64,000 bases of DNA. It comes from JAPOXR01 sp965199765. Its GTDB lineage: Bacteria > Pseudomonadota > Alphaproteobacteria > Rhodobacterales > Rhodobacteraceae. The first letter of the stretch is position 1. Each line of letters starts with the position of its first letter. The translations under genes and the position numbers were made by a program. Of this stretch, positions 1 to 8,223 are shown in pieces. The DNA lies in NCBI GenBank assembly GCA_965199765.1, contig CBDATC010000002.1, forward strand, positions 806,001 to 870,000, read 5' to 3'. The notes beneath the pieces are model-generated. The model worked only from the letters and a program-made list of their open reading frames with translations. It ran no database searches and was not told where the DNA came from.

Positions 1-310
1 GCAGAGCATCGCCGACTGGAACATCGACAATCGCTTCTGTTCTTTTGACCTGGTCTCCCTCTCGGATGCTTCGGTCATCGCCGAAAATGACAACTCCGAC
101 ATTGTCTGACTCGAGGTTCAGCGCCATGCCGCGAATTGCGCCGGGGAACTCGACCATCTCGCCAGCCTGCACATTGTCCAAACCGAAAACCCGAGCGATT
201 CCATCGCCAACGCTGAGAACACGTCCCACTTCCGCAACTTCGGCTTCTTGACCGAAATCCTTGATCTGATCCTTCAGAATTGCGGAAATTTCCGCCGCTT
301 GGATACTCAT
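1..310 (-). CDS. atpA: ATP synthase F1 subunit alpha (partial)
   Basis: Only the first 103 codons lie in the window; the gene runs off the left edge. The protein begins MSIQAAEISAILKDQI, the usual start of alphaproteobacterial F1 alpha subunits. It continues with the N-terminal beta-barrel segment (GRVLSVGDGIARVFGL, MALNLESDNVGVVIFG). The nucleotide-binding domain would lie outside. The ATG follows the atpH stop directly (TAAATG), so the two are transcribed together and probably translationally linked. The alpha subunit forms the alpha3beta3 head of the membrane ATP synthase with beta; its nucleotide sites are non-catalytic. Identification is secure despite the truncation. Confidence 0.95.
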   Translation of the reverse strand, partial: MSIQAAEISAILKDQIKDFGQEAEVAEVGRVLSVGDGIARVFGLDNVQAGEMVEFPGAIRGMALNLESDNVGVVIFGDDRSIREGDQVKRTEAIVDVPVGDAL

Positions 311-868
311 TTATTCGACCTCTCTCAAAGCACTTTTGAGATTTGTAAGTTTTGTTCTGATTGTCGCGTCAACCAACTTTGAACCAAGTCGCGCTGATAA
401 ACCGCCGATCAGACGATTATCCACATTCACTGAAAATCGGACATCCTGACCTGCTGCGGTTCGAAGAGCGTCCTTGAGGCTCGTCAATTCGGCTTGACTA
501 AGTTCGTGCGCAGCCGTGATTTCGGCAGTTACAACGCCCCGATGGCTGTCGAGATGGTCCTCAAGACAATCCAGCATTGCCGAGACCACAAAAAGCCGTC
601 GTTTTGATGCCATCAAAGCCAGTGTATTCCGCGTTAATGCGCTCAAACCAACCTTTTCAGCAACGGCATCAATAGCATCAGCCATATCTCCGCGCGAATA
701 AACCGGCGACTTTATCAATGTCCGGAGATCTTCGCTGACCGCCAGCGCGTCCCGCATTGCTGCAATATCGGCTTCAAGCGAATCCAACGCACTTGATTCA
801 AGAAAGAGCTCGAACAAGGCCGCAGCATACCGGGATGCAATCCCGGATGTCATGGAAATGTTGTCACT
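311..868 (-). CDS. atpH: ATP synthase F1 subunit delta
   Basis: Delta (OSCP) subunit, linking the F1 head to the peripheral stalk. About 185 residues, the normal size. I chose the TTG at 866-868, giving LSDNISMTSGIASRYAAALF, because relatives begin with a similar SxxxSxSxGIAxRYAxALF stretch and a GGGGA ribosome-binding site lies about 7 nt upstream. The ATG at 853 would remove the conserved lead and has no good ribosome site; the longer frame to 976 adds an unrelated N-terminus. The C-terminal domain is complete (VDNRLIGGLSARLGSKLVDA ending REVE). First gene of the atpH-atpA operon here. Confidence 0.92.
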   Translation of the reverse strand, partial: SDNISMTSGIASRYAAALFELFLESSALDSLEADIAAMRDALAVSEDLRTLIKSPVYSRGDMADAIDAVAEKVGLSALTRNTLALMASKRRLFVVSAMLDCLEDHLDSHRGVVTAEITAAHELSQAELTSLKDALRTAAGQDVRFSVNVDNRLIGGLSARLGSKLVDATIRTKLTNLKSALREVE

Positions 869-985
869 CAAATGCCGTCCCCGGAAACTATTGCGCTCGC
901 ATTCAGCTGCGGTTGGCCAATATTCAAGTCCATTCGATTTAGCAAGCCGATTCATCACACATAATTTCGACTGCACCGCCGCTGT

Positions 986-1747
986 TTAATGTGTGCGGCC
1001 AGAAACAGGTTTCGCTCCGGGGGCAGCTAACCCCTCCAACGCCTTAAGTCGGTTCGCCACTTTTTCGGCCAATGGCGGACGATGCATTTGGAATATTCGC
1101 TTACACGCTTCCTGCACCACCACCCCTCCCGCAAATCGCATCGGCGCATGACTTCCAAATCTCTCCATAGCTGGGCGGAATCGATTCCAAATTCGACGTC
1201 CGCTAGGCGGTGAAAAGAGCGCGGCATCGCTGCGCAGCACTTCGAATTTTCGTTTTTCCAGGCGAATTTCAAGCTGCACGGGAAGATATGGATGACCAAA
1301 TCCGAAAGGCGTTGCATCCCGACGCGCCCATAGACCCGCGCGATTGGGAACGAAAATCAGTATTCGCCCTTCCGGTGCGAGGACCCGCCAGCATTCGGAC
1401 AGCACAGCTCCTGGATCGCCGCTGTTTTCCAGCCCGTGCAGCATTACAAGCCGATCAACGCTTCCGGTGAGCAAGGGCCAATTGAATTCATGGGTAAGAA
1501 CGGTGCGGTTGCCGCCGACTGACGGCCATCGGACGAAACCCTGATGATCCGGCATGATATTCAATAATCTGGCTGCTGTGAGGTCGGCTGACTCGAATAT
1601 CGGCTGAACGAAGCCAAAACCGGCAACAGTCAAGTCGTGCAGTCCAGGCCAAAATTGAGTCAGTTTGGCTGCAAGCCGGTCGGCAACATAGGCACCCAGC
1701 GGGTTTTCGGCATAAAACTCTTGTATTTCTGCCGCATCAAGGTGCAT
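986..1747 (-). CDS. class I SAM-dependent methyltransferase (Methyltransf_11 type)
   Basis: A 253-residue soluble protein. Around residues 35-50 it has a degenerate SAM-binding loop (LTVAGFGFVQPIF). At about residues 95-105 it has the VDRLVMLHGLENSGDP segment, followed by the hallmark post-SAM strand SECWRVLAPEGRILIFVPN found in Methyltransf_11 enzymes. The substrate is not evident. It is divergent from gloB with about 70 bp between the start codons, an arrangement common in Rhodobacterales. The ATG at 1747 is the first plausible start; the ribosome site is weak. The methyltransferase class is clear, the function unknown. Confidence 0.85.
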   Translation of the reverse strand: MHLDAAEIQEFYAENPLGAYVADRLAAKLTQFWPGLHDLTVAGFGFVQPIFESADLTAARLLNIMPDHQGFVRWPSVGGNRTVLTHEFNWPLLTGSVDRLVMLHGLENSGDPGAVLSECWRVLAPEGRILIFVPNRAGLWARRDATPFGFGHPYLPVQLEIRLEKRKFEVLRSDAALFSPPSGRRIWNRFRPAMERFGSHAPMRFAGGVVVQEACKRIFQMHRPPLAEKVANRLKALEGLAAPGAKPVSGRTH

Positions 1748-1815
1748 TGCGCTGGTGCCTGCGATAACTAAGGTTGACCTTCAATATAGGGAATTCACGA
1801 GGAGAATGTAGTCAC

Positions 1816-2577
1816 ATGGCTATTGATATCGTCACAGTTGCATGTCTTTCGGACAACTACGCTTATCTAATACACAACGCGGAATCAAAGCAGACCGCTG
1901 TAGTGGATGCTCCGGAATCCGCCCCGCTTGTTCGGGAACTGGAGCACCGCGGCTGGAATCCGGATCAGATTCTCATAACGCATCATCACGCAGATCATAT
2001 TGATGGTGTGGAAGACTTGCGCAGACGCTACGGCGCAAAAATTGTAGGAGCCGCAGCCGATGCCAGCCGGCTGCCGCCGCTGGATTTGAAATTGGCAGAG
2101 GGTGACCAGTTTGAAGTCTGTGGCATGAAGGCGCGGGTCATGGATGTATCGGGACACACCATTGGTCATATTGCATTTGTACTGCCGGGCGCGGCATTCA
2201 CTGCCGACTCGCTGATGGCTCTGGGCTGCGGTCGCATTTTTGAAGGCACTCCTGAAATGATGTGGAATAGCTTGTCGAAACTCGCTTCACTGCCGCCGGA
2301 CACCATGATTTACTCTGGCCATGAATATACGCAGTCAAACGCTGAATTTGCAGTCACCATCGAGCCAGACAATCCAAAATTGATATCGCGCGTCGAGTCC
2401 GTTCATCAAAATCGCAGGGCAGGAAAGCCGACGGTGCCGTCGCTCCTGTCTCTTGAGTTGGAAACCAACCCCTTCCTGCGGGCCAATCTTGCCTCGGTGA
2501 AAGCTCTGATCGGTATGCCGGATGCCACAGACGTGGAGAGTTTCGCTGAAATCAGGGGCAGAAAAGATCGATTTTAA
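1816..2577 (+). CDS. gloB: hydroxyacylglutathione hydrolase (glyoxalase II)
   Basis: Hydrolyses S-lactoylglutathione to lactate and glutathione, the second step of methylglyoxal detoxification in the cytosol. A 253-residue metallo-beta-lactamase fold enzyme. The binuclear metal motif ITHHHADHIDG is near residue 55, DVSGHTIGHIAF holds the next metal His, and YSGHEYTQSNAEFA is the glyoxalase II signature. The family C-terminal domain follows (NPFLRANL). I use the ATG at 1816, preceded by a GAGGAGAA ribosome site; an in-frame ATG 42 nt upstream only adds an unconserved lead. Confidence 0.95.
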   Translation: MAIDIVTVACLSDNYAYLIHNAESKQTAVVDAPESAPLVRELEHRGWNPDQILITHHHADHIDGVEDLRRRYGAKIVGAAADASRLPPLDLKLAEGDQFEVCGMKARVMDVSGHTIGHIAFVLPGAAFTADSLMALGCGRIFEGTPEMMWNSLSKLASLPPDTMIYSGHEYTQSNAEFAVTIEPDNPKLISRVESVHQNRRAGKPTVPSLLSLELETNPFLRANLASVKALIGMPDATDVESFAEIRGRKDRF

Positions 2578-3225
2578 AAAGCGCAGCAAATCCGTCTTTG
2601 GTTATGTGCCATGTTTTTCAACCCAACAATGTCTATACATGACCAGCTTTGTGTCGTGCATGTTTAAGTTTAGACCACTATGCAAATTTGTTTTGCTTTT
2701 CTCATCCAGATTTTCCCGTTTCGGATCAATATGAAGTTTATTCTGCCAGGAAGGCACATGGATCTCGTGATGTCGGGACATCGAAACCTGTTTTCACAAT
2801 GAGCCTCGTTCACGAACGACTCTTCGCATCGTTATTGGCCAAAATCTGCGAACAAGGTTGATTGCCCATTAATTTGGTTCGGCGAACAAACTGCGCGACT
2901 GGACGAGATTGCGCTGCCCAGAGCGGATTCCAAGCGGAGGTGGTTTGGAACCTGGCTCCGTTCGGCTCTGTCAGGTTTGGTTCCCGATCCAACGCTTCGG
3001 CACACTACGAAATCCATCGTTATGTTTGGAGGACCAGACCGGTATCCGTGGCTGACAAAGCGGATATTGACGAAAGTGTCCGAAACACCTCGCATGGTGT
3101 TTCAAGCCATGGATTCCCTAGCCTTTCAAGTCCTTGCACCGAGTACGCTCCTTTGGCCCGTGCAAGCTCGGAGCGCTGTGCTGCGGATCGCTGCCTCGCG
3201 CCAGATCAGTGCTTTCCAGCGCTCC
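2578..3225. other. non-coding / decayed stretch
   Basis: About 650 bases between gloB and the decayed gene that follows. Open frames here are short or have unnatural composition. I recognise no gene, RNA or repeat. Together with the neighbouring pseudogene it looks like DNA left after gene loss. Confidence 0.4.
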
Positions 3226-3790
3226 TTACCTCTCCGGCGCCGCTATGCCTTCGTGCATCCGAAAAAATTTGTCCGCCGACTCTTCTGTCTCCTCCTCGGG
3301 CAGGCAGCCGAGATTGATCACCGCCCCGGTCGCCAATCGGCACAGACCAGCCCGGCTGAGAACATCCCGCGAGTGCGCCAGCCCGGAATAGATCGGAATC
3401 ACCAGCGCCTCGGTGTTTCCGCTGCGCATGCGGTTCAGAAACCCGCCTGCCTTTCCATCGACCTTGGCCTTCCGAATCCCGGCGATGAACAGAACCAGCG
3501 GACGCAAGGCGTCGCGAATAACCTGGTCAGCCAGCTCCTTAGGAACATCAACGGAAACTCCGAACCGAGGAAATTGAAGTCCTGTGAAAACCGACGCCAG
3601 CAGGTGCGCCGCCGTCAGGGGCTGGAAGGCGAAGTTGCCGAGCAACAAGAATTGGTCTTCAAAAGTCTAAAGGAGAGACCTGGCCTGTGGCTCCGAATTG
3701 AACAAAACGCCGGACATGTCGGTCGGGGCGAACCATGCAAACGCCAGCGGATGGATACCGGTCAGTGTGTTGCAGCCATTAACCGAATAA
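3226..3790 (-). pseudogene. decayed gene of unknown family
   Basis: An open frame at 3226-3648 reads as natural protein (for example GVSVDVPKELADQVIRDALR and ALVIPIYSGLAHSRDVLS, ending EGIAAPER). Protein-like sequence continues upstream in the same direction across a TAG at about 3667-3669 (LAFAWFAPTDMSGVLFN), although that part has no convincing start. I read this as the C-terminal part of a former gene interrupted by a stop. I do not recognise the family. An alternative is a short intact gene starting inside the 140-codon frame, but no ribosome site supports that. It sits where clpS is often found next to clpA, but it does not resemble ClpS. Confidence 0.35.
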
Positions 3791-3870
3791 GTTAAATTGC
3801 CATTGTAAGTGGACGTAAGTGAACATTCGTGCGGAGGGGGCGAAAGAAATGCTGTACTGGAGTGCCTGCC

Positions 3871-6180
3871 GTGCCGGAATTTACTACTGACCTAGGAAAT
3901 GCAATCCACGGCTCCATCGCGCTTGCCCGTGAGCAGCGCAATGAGTTCGTAACACTTGACCATTTGTTGCTCGCGCTGCTTGATGAACCCACTGCCGCTC
4001 GTGTCTTACTAGCTTGCGGCGTCGAAATCGAAAAACTTAAGAAGGTTCTCAAAGACCATTTCGATAAGGATACAGTGGCATCGGACAGTACGAGCCGCGG
4101 TGAACCCGTCCCGACGCCAGGCTTTAAGCGGGTTTTAACGAGAGCTGTTGAACATGTTCGCTCATCGGGACGCGCCTCGGTTACCGGTGCGAATGTGATA
4201 GTCGCCATCTTTGGCGAACGCAAAAGCACGGCGGTCGAGTATCTGCATCGAGCAGGCATGACCCGGTTCGACGCTGTCAATTTCATTTCGCACGGAATCG
4301 CAAAAAATCCACGATTCCAGTCATCTTCCCCTCCGTTGGTCGGAGCTGACGAATCAAGCGACGAAAGCCAAGACACAAACGAAGAGCAAGACACAGCGCT
4401 CAGTAAGTTTTGCGTCAATTTGAACGCTAAGGCCCAAGCAGATCAAATTGATCCGCTGATTGGCCGGGACAAAGAGGTTCAACGAGCATTCCGCGTGCTG
4501 CTTCGCCGCACAAAAAACAATCCAATTCTTGTCGGTGATTCTGGCGTTGGCAAGACAGCGATTGTCGAAGGCATCGCACGCAAAATCGTCAAAGAAGAAG
4601 CTCCACAGGCTGTCGCCGGCGCGACAATCTATTCCCTTGATATGGGAACTTTATTGGCCGGAACACGGTACCGCGGTGATTTTGAGGAGCGTATCAAAGC
4701 CGTACTCACCGAACTGGAAGACTTGCCCGACGCTATTCTTTTTATTGATGAGATTCACACTGTCGTCGGTGCAGGCGCTACGAGCGGCGGATCAATGGAT
4801 GCGTCAAATCTTCTCAAACCCGCACTCCAGGACGGCCAGGTGCGCTGCATCGGTTCGACCACGCACAAAGAATTCAAACAGCACTTTGAAAAGGACCGCG
4901 CCTTAACCAGAAGATTCCAAAAAATCGATGTCGTAGAACCCACTCAAGAAGAAACCATCGCGATCCTCCGCGGATTGAAGAGCCGGTTCGAGGCGCATCA
5001 TAAAGTGCGCTATACCGAAGATGCCCTAAAAAGCACTGTGCAGCTCTCAGCGCGCTACGTAAATAATCGAAAATTTCCCGACAAAGCGATAGATGTCATC
5101 GACGAAGCAGGAGCCACACAGCGTCTTCTGCCTCCATCGAAACGGCGCAAAACAATTGGACCGAACGAGATCGAAGACGTCGTATCAATTATTGCGCGCG
5201 TGCCGCCTCGCCGGGTTTCGAGATCCGATGTCGAATTGCTGCACGATCTCGAGACCAATCTGAAACGAGTGGTCTTCGGACAGGACGATGCCATTGATGC
5301 CTTGGCAGCCGCAATCAAACTGAGTCGAGCTGGTCTGAAAGAAATCGACAAACCTGTCGGTTCTTACCTGTTCGCAGGCCCGACTGGAGTCGGAAAGACG
5401 GAGTCGGCGCGACAGCTGGCAGAAACACTCGGCGTGGAACTGCTGCGGTTCGATATGTCGGAATACATGGAAAAGCACTCTGTTTCCCGGCTGATCGGAG
5501 CGCCGCCCGGTTATGTCGGATTTGATCAAGGCGGTCTCCTGACCGACGGCGTGGACGAAAATCCACACTGTGTTCTGCTGCTCGACGAAATCGAAAAGGC
5601 TCACATTGATGTCACGAATATCCTTCTGCAGGTGATGGACCACGGCAAACTAACGGATCATTCGGGACGCACTGTTGATTTCCGCAACGCCATCTTGATC
5701 ATGACCACTAATGCCGGCGCCGCTGAGCAGGCAAAAGAAGCTATGGGGTTTGTTCGCGAGAGAAGAGACGGCGAAGACACCGCTGCCATTGAAAAACTGT
5801 TCACACCAGAATTCCGCAACCGTCTGGACGCCATCATCAGTTTTGAGCCGCTCAATCTGGAAACCGTGATGCTGGTGGTTGAAAAATTCGTCCATCGCCT
5901 CGAAGCACAGCTGTTCGAAAGAAATGTGCATATTGAATTGACCGAAGAAGCGGTGCGCTGGCTGGCCGAGCAAGGTTACGATCCGAAAATGGGCGCCCGC
6001 CCGCTCGAAAGGATTGTTCAGAGCAAAATCAAGAAAAAAATCGCCGATGAAATTCTGTTCGGCAAGCTGAAAAAAGGCGGACTGGTCAAAGTGCTTCTCG
6101 GCGAGGACGACATCCGGCTTGAATTCGAAGAGCCCTCGCCGCCCAGAATCAGCAACCAGAAAATCCCCCTCATTTCCTGA
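3871..6180 (+). CDS. clpA: ATP-dependent Clp protease ATP-binding subunit ClpA
   Basis: AAA+ unfoldase that feeds substrates to the ClpP peptidase in the cytosol; 769 residues, normal for ClpA. Domains: Clp N-domain (residues 1-145, LDHLLLALLDEP), D1 with Walker A GDSGVGKT and Walker B ILFIDEIH, and D2 with GPTGVGKTESA and LLLDEIEKAH. The ClpP-docking loop region reads AMGFVRER, an MGF variant of the usual IGF/L tripeptide, before FTPEFRNRLD. I place the start at the GTG at 3871 (VPEFTTDLGNAIHGSIALA), which matches the family start and has GGAG 8 nt upstream. No clpS lies in front of it, unlike in many relatives. Confidence 0.95.
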   Translation: MPEFTTDLGNAIHGSIALAREQRNEFVTLDHLLLALLDEPTAARVLLACGVEIEKLKKVLKDHFDKDTVASDSTSRGEPVPTPGFKRVLTRAVEHVRSSGRASVTGANVIVAIFGERKSTAVEYLHRAGMTRFDAVNFISHGIAKNPRFQSSSPPLVGADESSDESQDTNEEQDTALSKFCVNLNAKAQADQIDPLIGRDKEVQRAFRVLLRRTKNNPILVGDSGVGKTAIVEGIARKIVKEEAPQAVAGATIYSLDMGTLLAGTRYRGDFEERIKAVLTELEDLPDAILFIDEIHTVVGAGATSGGSMDASNLLKPALQDGQVRCIGSTTHKEFKQHFEKDRALTRRFQKIDVVEPTQEETIAILRGLKSRFEAHHKVRYTEDALKSTVQLSARYVNNRKFPDKAIDVIDEAGATQRLLPPSKRRKTIGPNEIEDVVSIIARVPPRRVSRSDVELLHDLETNLKRVVFGQDDAIDALAAAIKLSRAGLKEIDKPVGSYLFAGPTGVGKTESARQLAETLGVELLRFDMSEYMEKHSVSRLIGAPPGYVGFDQGGLLTDGVDENPHCVLLLDEIEKAHIDVTNILLQVMDHGKLTDHSGRTVDFRNAILIMTTNAGAAEQAKEAMGFVRERRDGEDTAAIEKLFTPEFRNRLDAIISFEPLNLETVMLVVEKFVHRLEAQLFERNVHIELTEEAVRWLAEQGYDPKMGARPLERIVQSKIKKKIADEILFGKLKKGGLVKVLLGEDDIRLEFEEPSPPRISNQKIPLIS

Positions 6181-6193
6181 CACGCTCCCTGAT

Positions 6194-6220
6194 AAAGAAA
6201 AAGCGGGCATCGCTGCCCGC
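6194..6220 (-). terminator. rho-independent terminator of phasin gene 1
   Basis: On the minus strand GCGGGCA, a 4-nt loop and TGCCCGC form a perfect 7-bp stem, followed by TTTTTCTTT. It lies 62 bases downstream of the phasin stop and just past the convergent clpA stop, so it may serve both. The phasin 2 locus has a near-identical hairpin. Confidence 0.8.
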
Positions 6221-6281
6221 CGAATTTCTGTGCCGGTTGCTGAAAACCGCACAGACCGGGAGAACAATGGGGATCTCCGAC

Positions 6282-6644
6282 TTATTTGGCGCTGCCAAGC
6301 ACGATTTCAGCCGATTCGATTTGTGCCTGCTTAGCAATATCGGTGTAGGCTGCAAAATATTGGGCCGCGGATTCGGCGGAAGCGGAAGCGAAGTCTTTCG
6401 CAGCATTCGCATAGTCGATGCCGTCGCTGCCAGCGGCGAACGAACTCCTCATTTGGCCCAGTGTGTCCATGGTCCATTTTCCGGTGACTTCAGCGGTGCT
6501 TTCCGCCGCTTTCAGCATGGTTAAAGTCAAGGCTTCCACGGTTTGGGTTGATTTGCGGTACAGATCCGAATAGGAGGTGGGATCTGTTGCAAACTGCCCA
6601 AATGCCTCACTGCCCGCTTTCGCCATTTCCTCTACATTCGTCAT
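6282..6644 (-). CDS. phasin family protein (copy 1)
   Basis: A 120-residue amphipathic helical protein of the Phasin_2 type, expected to coat polyhydroxyalkanoate granules. Typical features are the helix-rich, Ala/Ser/Met-rich sequence, YSDLYRKSTQTVEALTLTML, TGKWTMDTLGQMRS and AAYTDIAKQAQIESAEIVLG. The start at 6644 has AAGGA upstream. Two PhaR-type operators (6697-6736) lie 50-90 bp upstream, and a terminator follows. A paralogue of identical length lies at 22384-22746. PHA synthase and PhaR genes are not in the window, so the granule role rests on the family and the operators. Confidence 0.82.
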   Translation of the reverse strand: MTNVEEMAKAGSEAFGQFATDPTSYSDLYRKSTQTVEALTLTMLKAAESTAEVTGKWTMDTLGQMRSSFAAGSDGIDYANAAKDFASASAESAAQYFAAYTDIAKQAQIESAEIVLGSAK

Positions 6645-6696
6645 TTCTGTTGGTCCTTTTTTGGAAATTCTATCTTAACTGAGCAGCACATAATTG

Positions 6697-6707
6697 CTGC
6701 GCCGCAG
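6697..6707. promoter_or_regulatory. PhaR-type operator (CTGC-N3-GCAG), phasin 1, proximal
   Basis: Exact CTGC-GCC-GCAG, inside the larger palindrome GCTGCGCCGCAGC. PhaR repressors of Paracoccus and Rhodobacter bind CTGC-N3/4-GCAG in phasin promoters. It is 53 bp upstream of the start codon. Confidence 0.7.
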
Positions 6708-6725
6708 CATTTCAAGCAATGATTG

Positions 6726-6736
6726 CTGCATCGCAG
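6726..6736. promoter_or_regulatory. PhaR-type operator (CTGC-N3-GCAG), phasin 1, distal
   Basis: Exact CTGC-ATC-GCAG, 29 bp centre to centre from the first site (about three helical turns), which would place two repressor dimers on the same face. Confidence 0.7.
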
Positions 6737-6739
6737 AAA

Positions 6740-7371
6740 AATTTTTTGCGGGCAGTTCGTTCGCAGCCTGCTGGTCCTTCGCAAAATTTCAGCCGAACAG
6801 GGAAACGCCCGTTACACGAAGCCTTTGGTCGCTTGAGTAAACTCGGGAATAGCCGAGAAGACCGTTTCAACTCACTTTCGTTTGGCGATGGCGGTCTCGG
6901 CGGCTGTCGAATTTTTGCTGAAATCGCATGGTGGGGACGATTGTGCGGTCACAAACCGGACAGGCAGACGGCGCGCAACAGCCCGGCGCCAGACTGGAAT
7001 TCCATCAGGGGAGAAATTTGCCGGGCGAAGATTGCACGATGCGGACGAAAACCGTGCGGCCATTCGCCATTCCGTTAAGTCAATGCGTGCCGCAGCACGG
7101 TTTCAAGTACTAAAATCTGTGTTTTTTCCGATACCCGTTGACCGCAAACACAGACAGATTTGGAGCAAGAAATTTCAAAACGGTCAAAAGTTTCCATGTG
7201 CAACGGTCTGTCGCCAAGCTGACCGCTATTCCGCCGTTCCCAACCTCCGCTCCGCTGAATTTTCCGAGCATCTGTTACTTGCCGGATTCACATTGCGGAA
7301 TCAGACCTGGTTGAACTTTTGACCGCTTCAAATTTGTTGACTTGAACCGATTTCTGTCCGAAATCATTTGT
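6740..7371. other. gene-free stretch
   Basis: About 630 bases between the phasin operators and the molybdenum-hydroxylase cluster. A 146-codon plus-strand frame crosses it, but its composition and lack of any recognisable motif or ribosome site give no support for a gene. The promoter of the following operon should lie in the right-hand part; I see no clear -35/-10 pair. Confidence 0.4.
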
Positions 7372-8223
7372 ATGCAATTTCCGAGGCACTTATTGACCTA
7401 TATTAGCCCCACTGATCTTGACACCGCACTCAAAGCGATGCGCAGTTGCAATCATTGCGTCATCGCGGGCGGAACTGATATCTATCCGGCCATGGGGCAA
7501 GGCAAAGCACCGTCGTCCTTTCTTGATGTGACCCGGATCAAAGGCTTGTCAAGTATCACACAACAGGACGGCCTGTTGCGCATCGGTGCCGCAGCGACGT
7601 GGTCCGATATCGCAAAGGCTGAACTGCCTCCCGCATTCGACGCGCTCAAACAAGCGGCGCTAGAAGTCGGAAGCCGACAGATCCAGAATTCCGGCACGGT
7701 CGGGGGAAACCTCTGCAATGCCTCTCCCGCAGCAGACGGCGTACCGCCGCTTTTGGCGCTCAATGCGCGTGTCGAACTCGCCAGCGCCGAACGCGGTGTC
7801 CGATCGCTCAACCTTTCCGAATTTATTCAAGGCGTTCGAAAAACGGATAAGGCGCATGATGAGCTTGTGACCGCGGTTCTTATTCCCGACCCGCCGGACA
7901 GCATGGTTTCAAGCTTCGAAAAACTGGGCAGTCGGCGATATCTGGTGATCTCGATCAGCATGACGGCTGCAAATCTTGTGCTTGACGCTCATGGGCGGAT
8001 CGCAGTTGCGCGAATCGCTGTAGGCTCCTGTTCTCCAACAGCGCAGCGTTTGCCGGATCTCGAAGCTGACCTGGTCGGTAAGCTTCCCGCCGAAGCGGAA
8101 GTGCCTAAAACGCATCTTAAACCTCTTTCACCAATTGATGACATCCGCGGATCTGGAGCCTATCGGCTTATCGCGGCGGCAGAGCAGTGCAGGCGGGCCA
8201 TTCAGAGAGCGGCGGCAAGATGA
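7372..8223 (+). CDS. FAD-binding subunit of a molybdenum hydroxylase (CoxM/XdhB type)
   Basis: A 283-residue FAD subunit that passes electrons from the Mo/Fe-S subunit to an acceptor. It shows the two FAD signatures of the family: VIAGGTDIYPAM (residues ~30-40) and SGTVGGNLCNASPAADG (residues ~105-120). It also has the C-terminal CO-dehydrogenase flavoprotein region. First gene of a tightly coupled operon: its stop overlaps the next start (ATGA). I use the ATG at 7372 (MQFPRHLLTY); an ATG 30 nt upstream is possible and neither has a clear ribosome site. Context (6-hydroxynicotinate reductase and enamidase homologues) suggests a nicotinate dehydrogenase-like complex. Confidence 0.88.
   Translation: MQFPRHLLTYISPTDLDTALKAMRSCNHCVIAGGTDIYPAMGQGKAPSSFLDVTRIKGLSSITQQDGLLRIGAAATWSDIAKAELPPAFDALKQAALEVGSRQIQNSGTVGGNLCNASPAADGVPPLLALNARVELASAERGVRSLNLSEFIQGVRKTDKAHDELVTAVLIPDPPDSMVSSFEKLGSRRYLVISISMTAANLVLDAHGRIAVARIAVGSCSPTAQRLPDLEADLVGKLPAEAEVPKTHLKPLSPIDDIRGSGAYRLIAAAEQCRRAIQRAAAR

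Noticed and set aside
2977..3795. 272-codon plus-strand frame
   Set aside because: Arg/Pro/Gln-rich translation without motifs, antisense to a more protein-like remnant.
6882..7322. 146-codon plus-strand frame before the molybdenum hydroxylase
   Set aside because: No ribosome site, unnatural composition and no recognisable motif.
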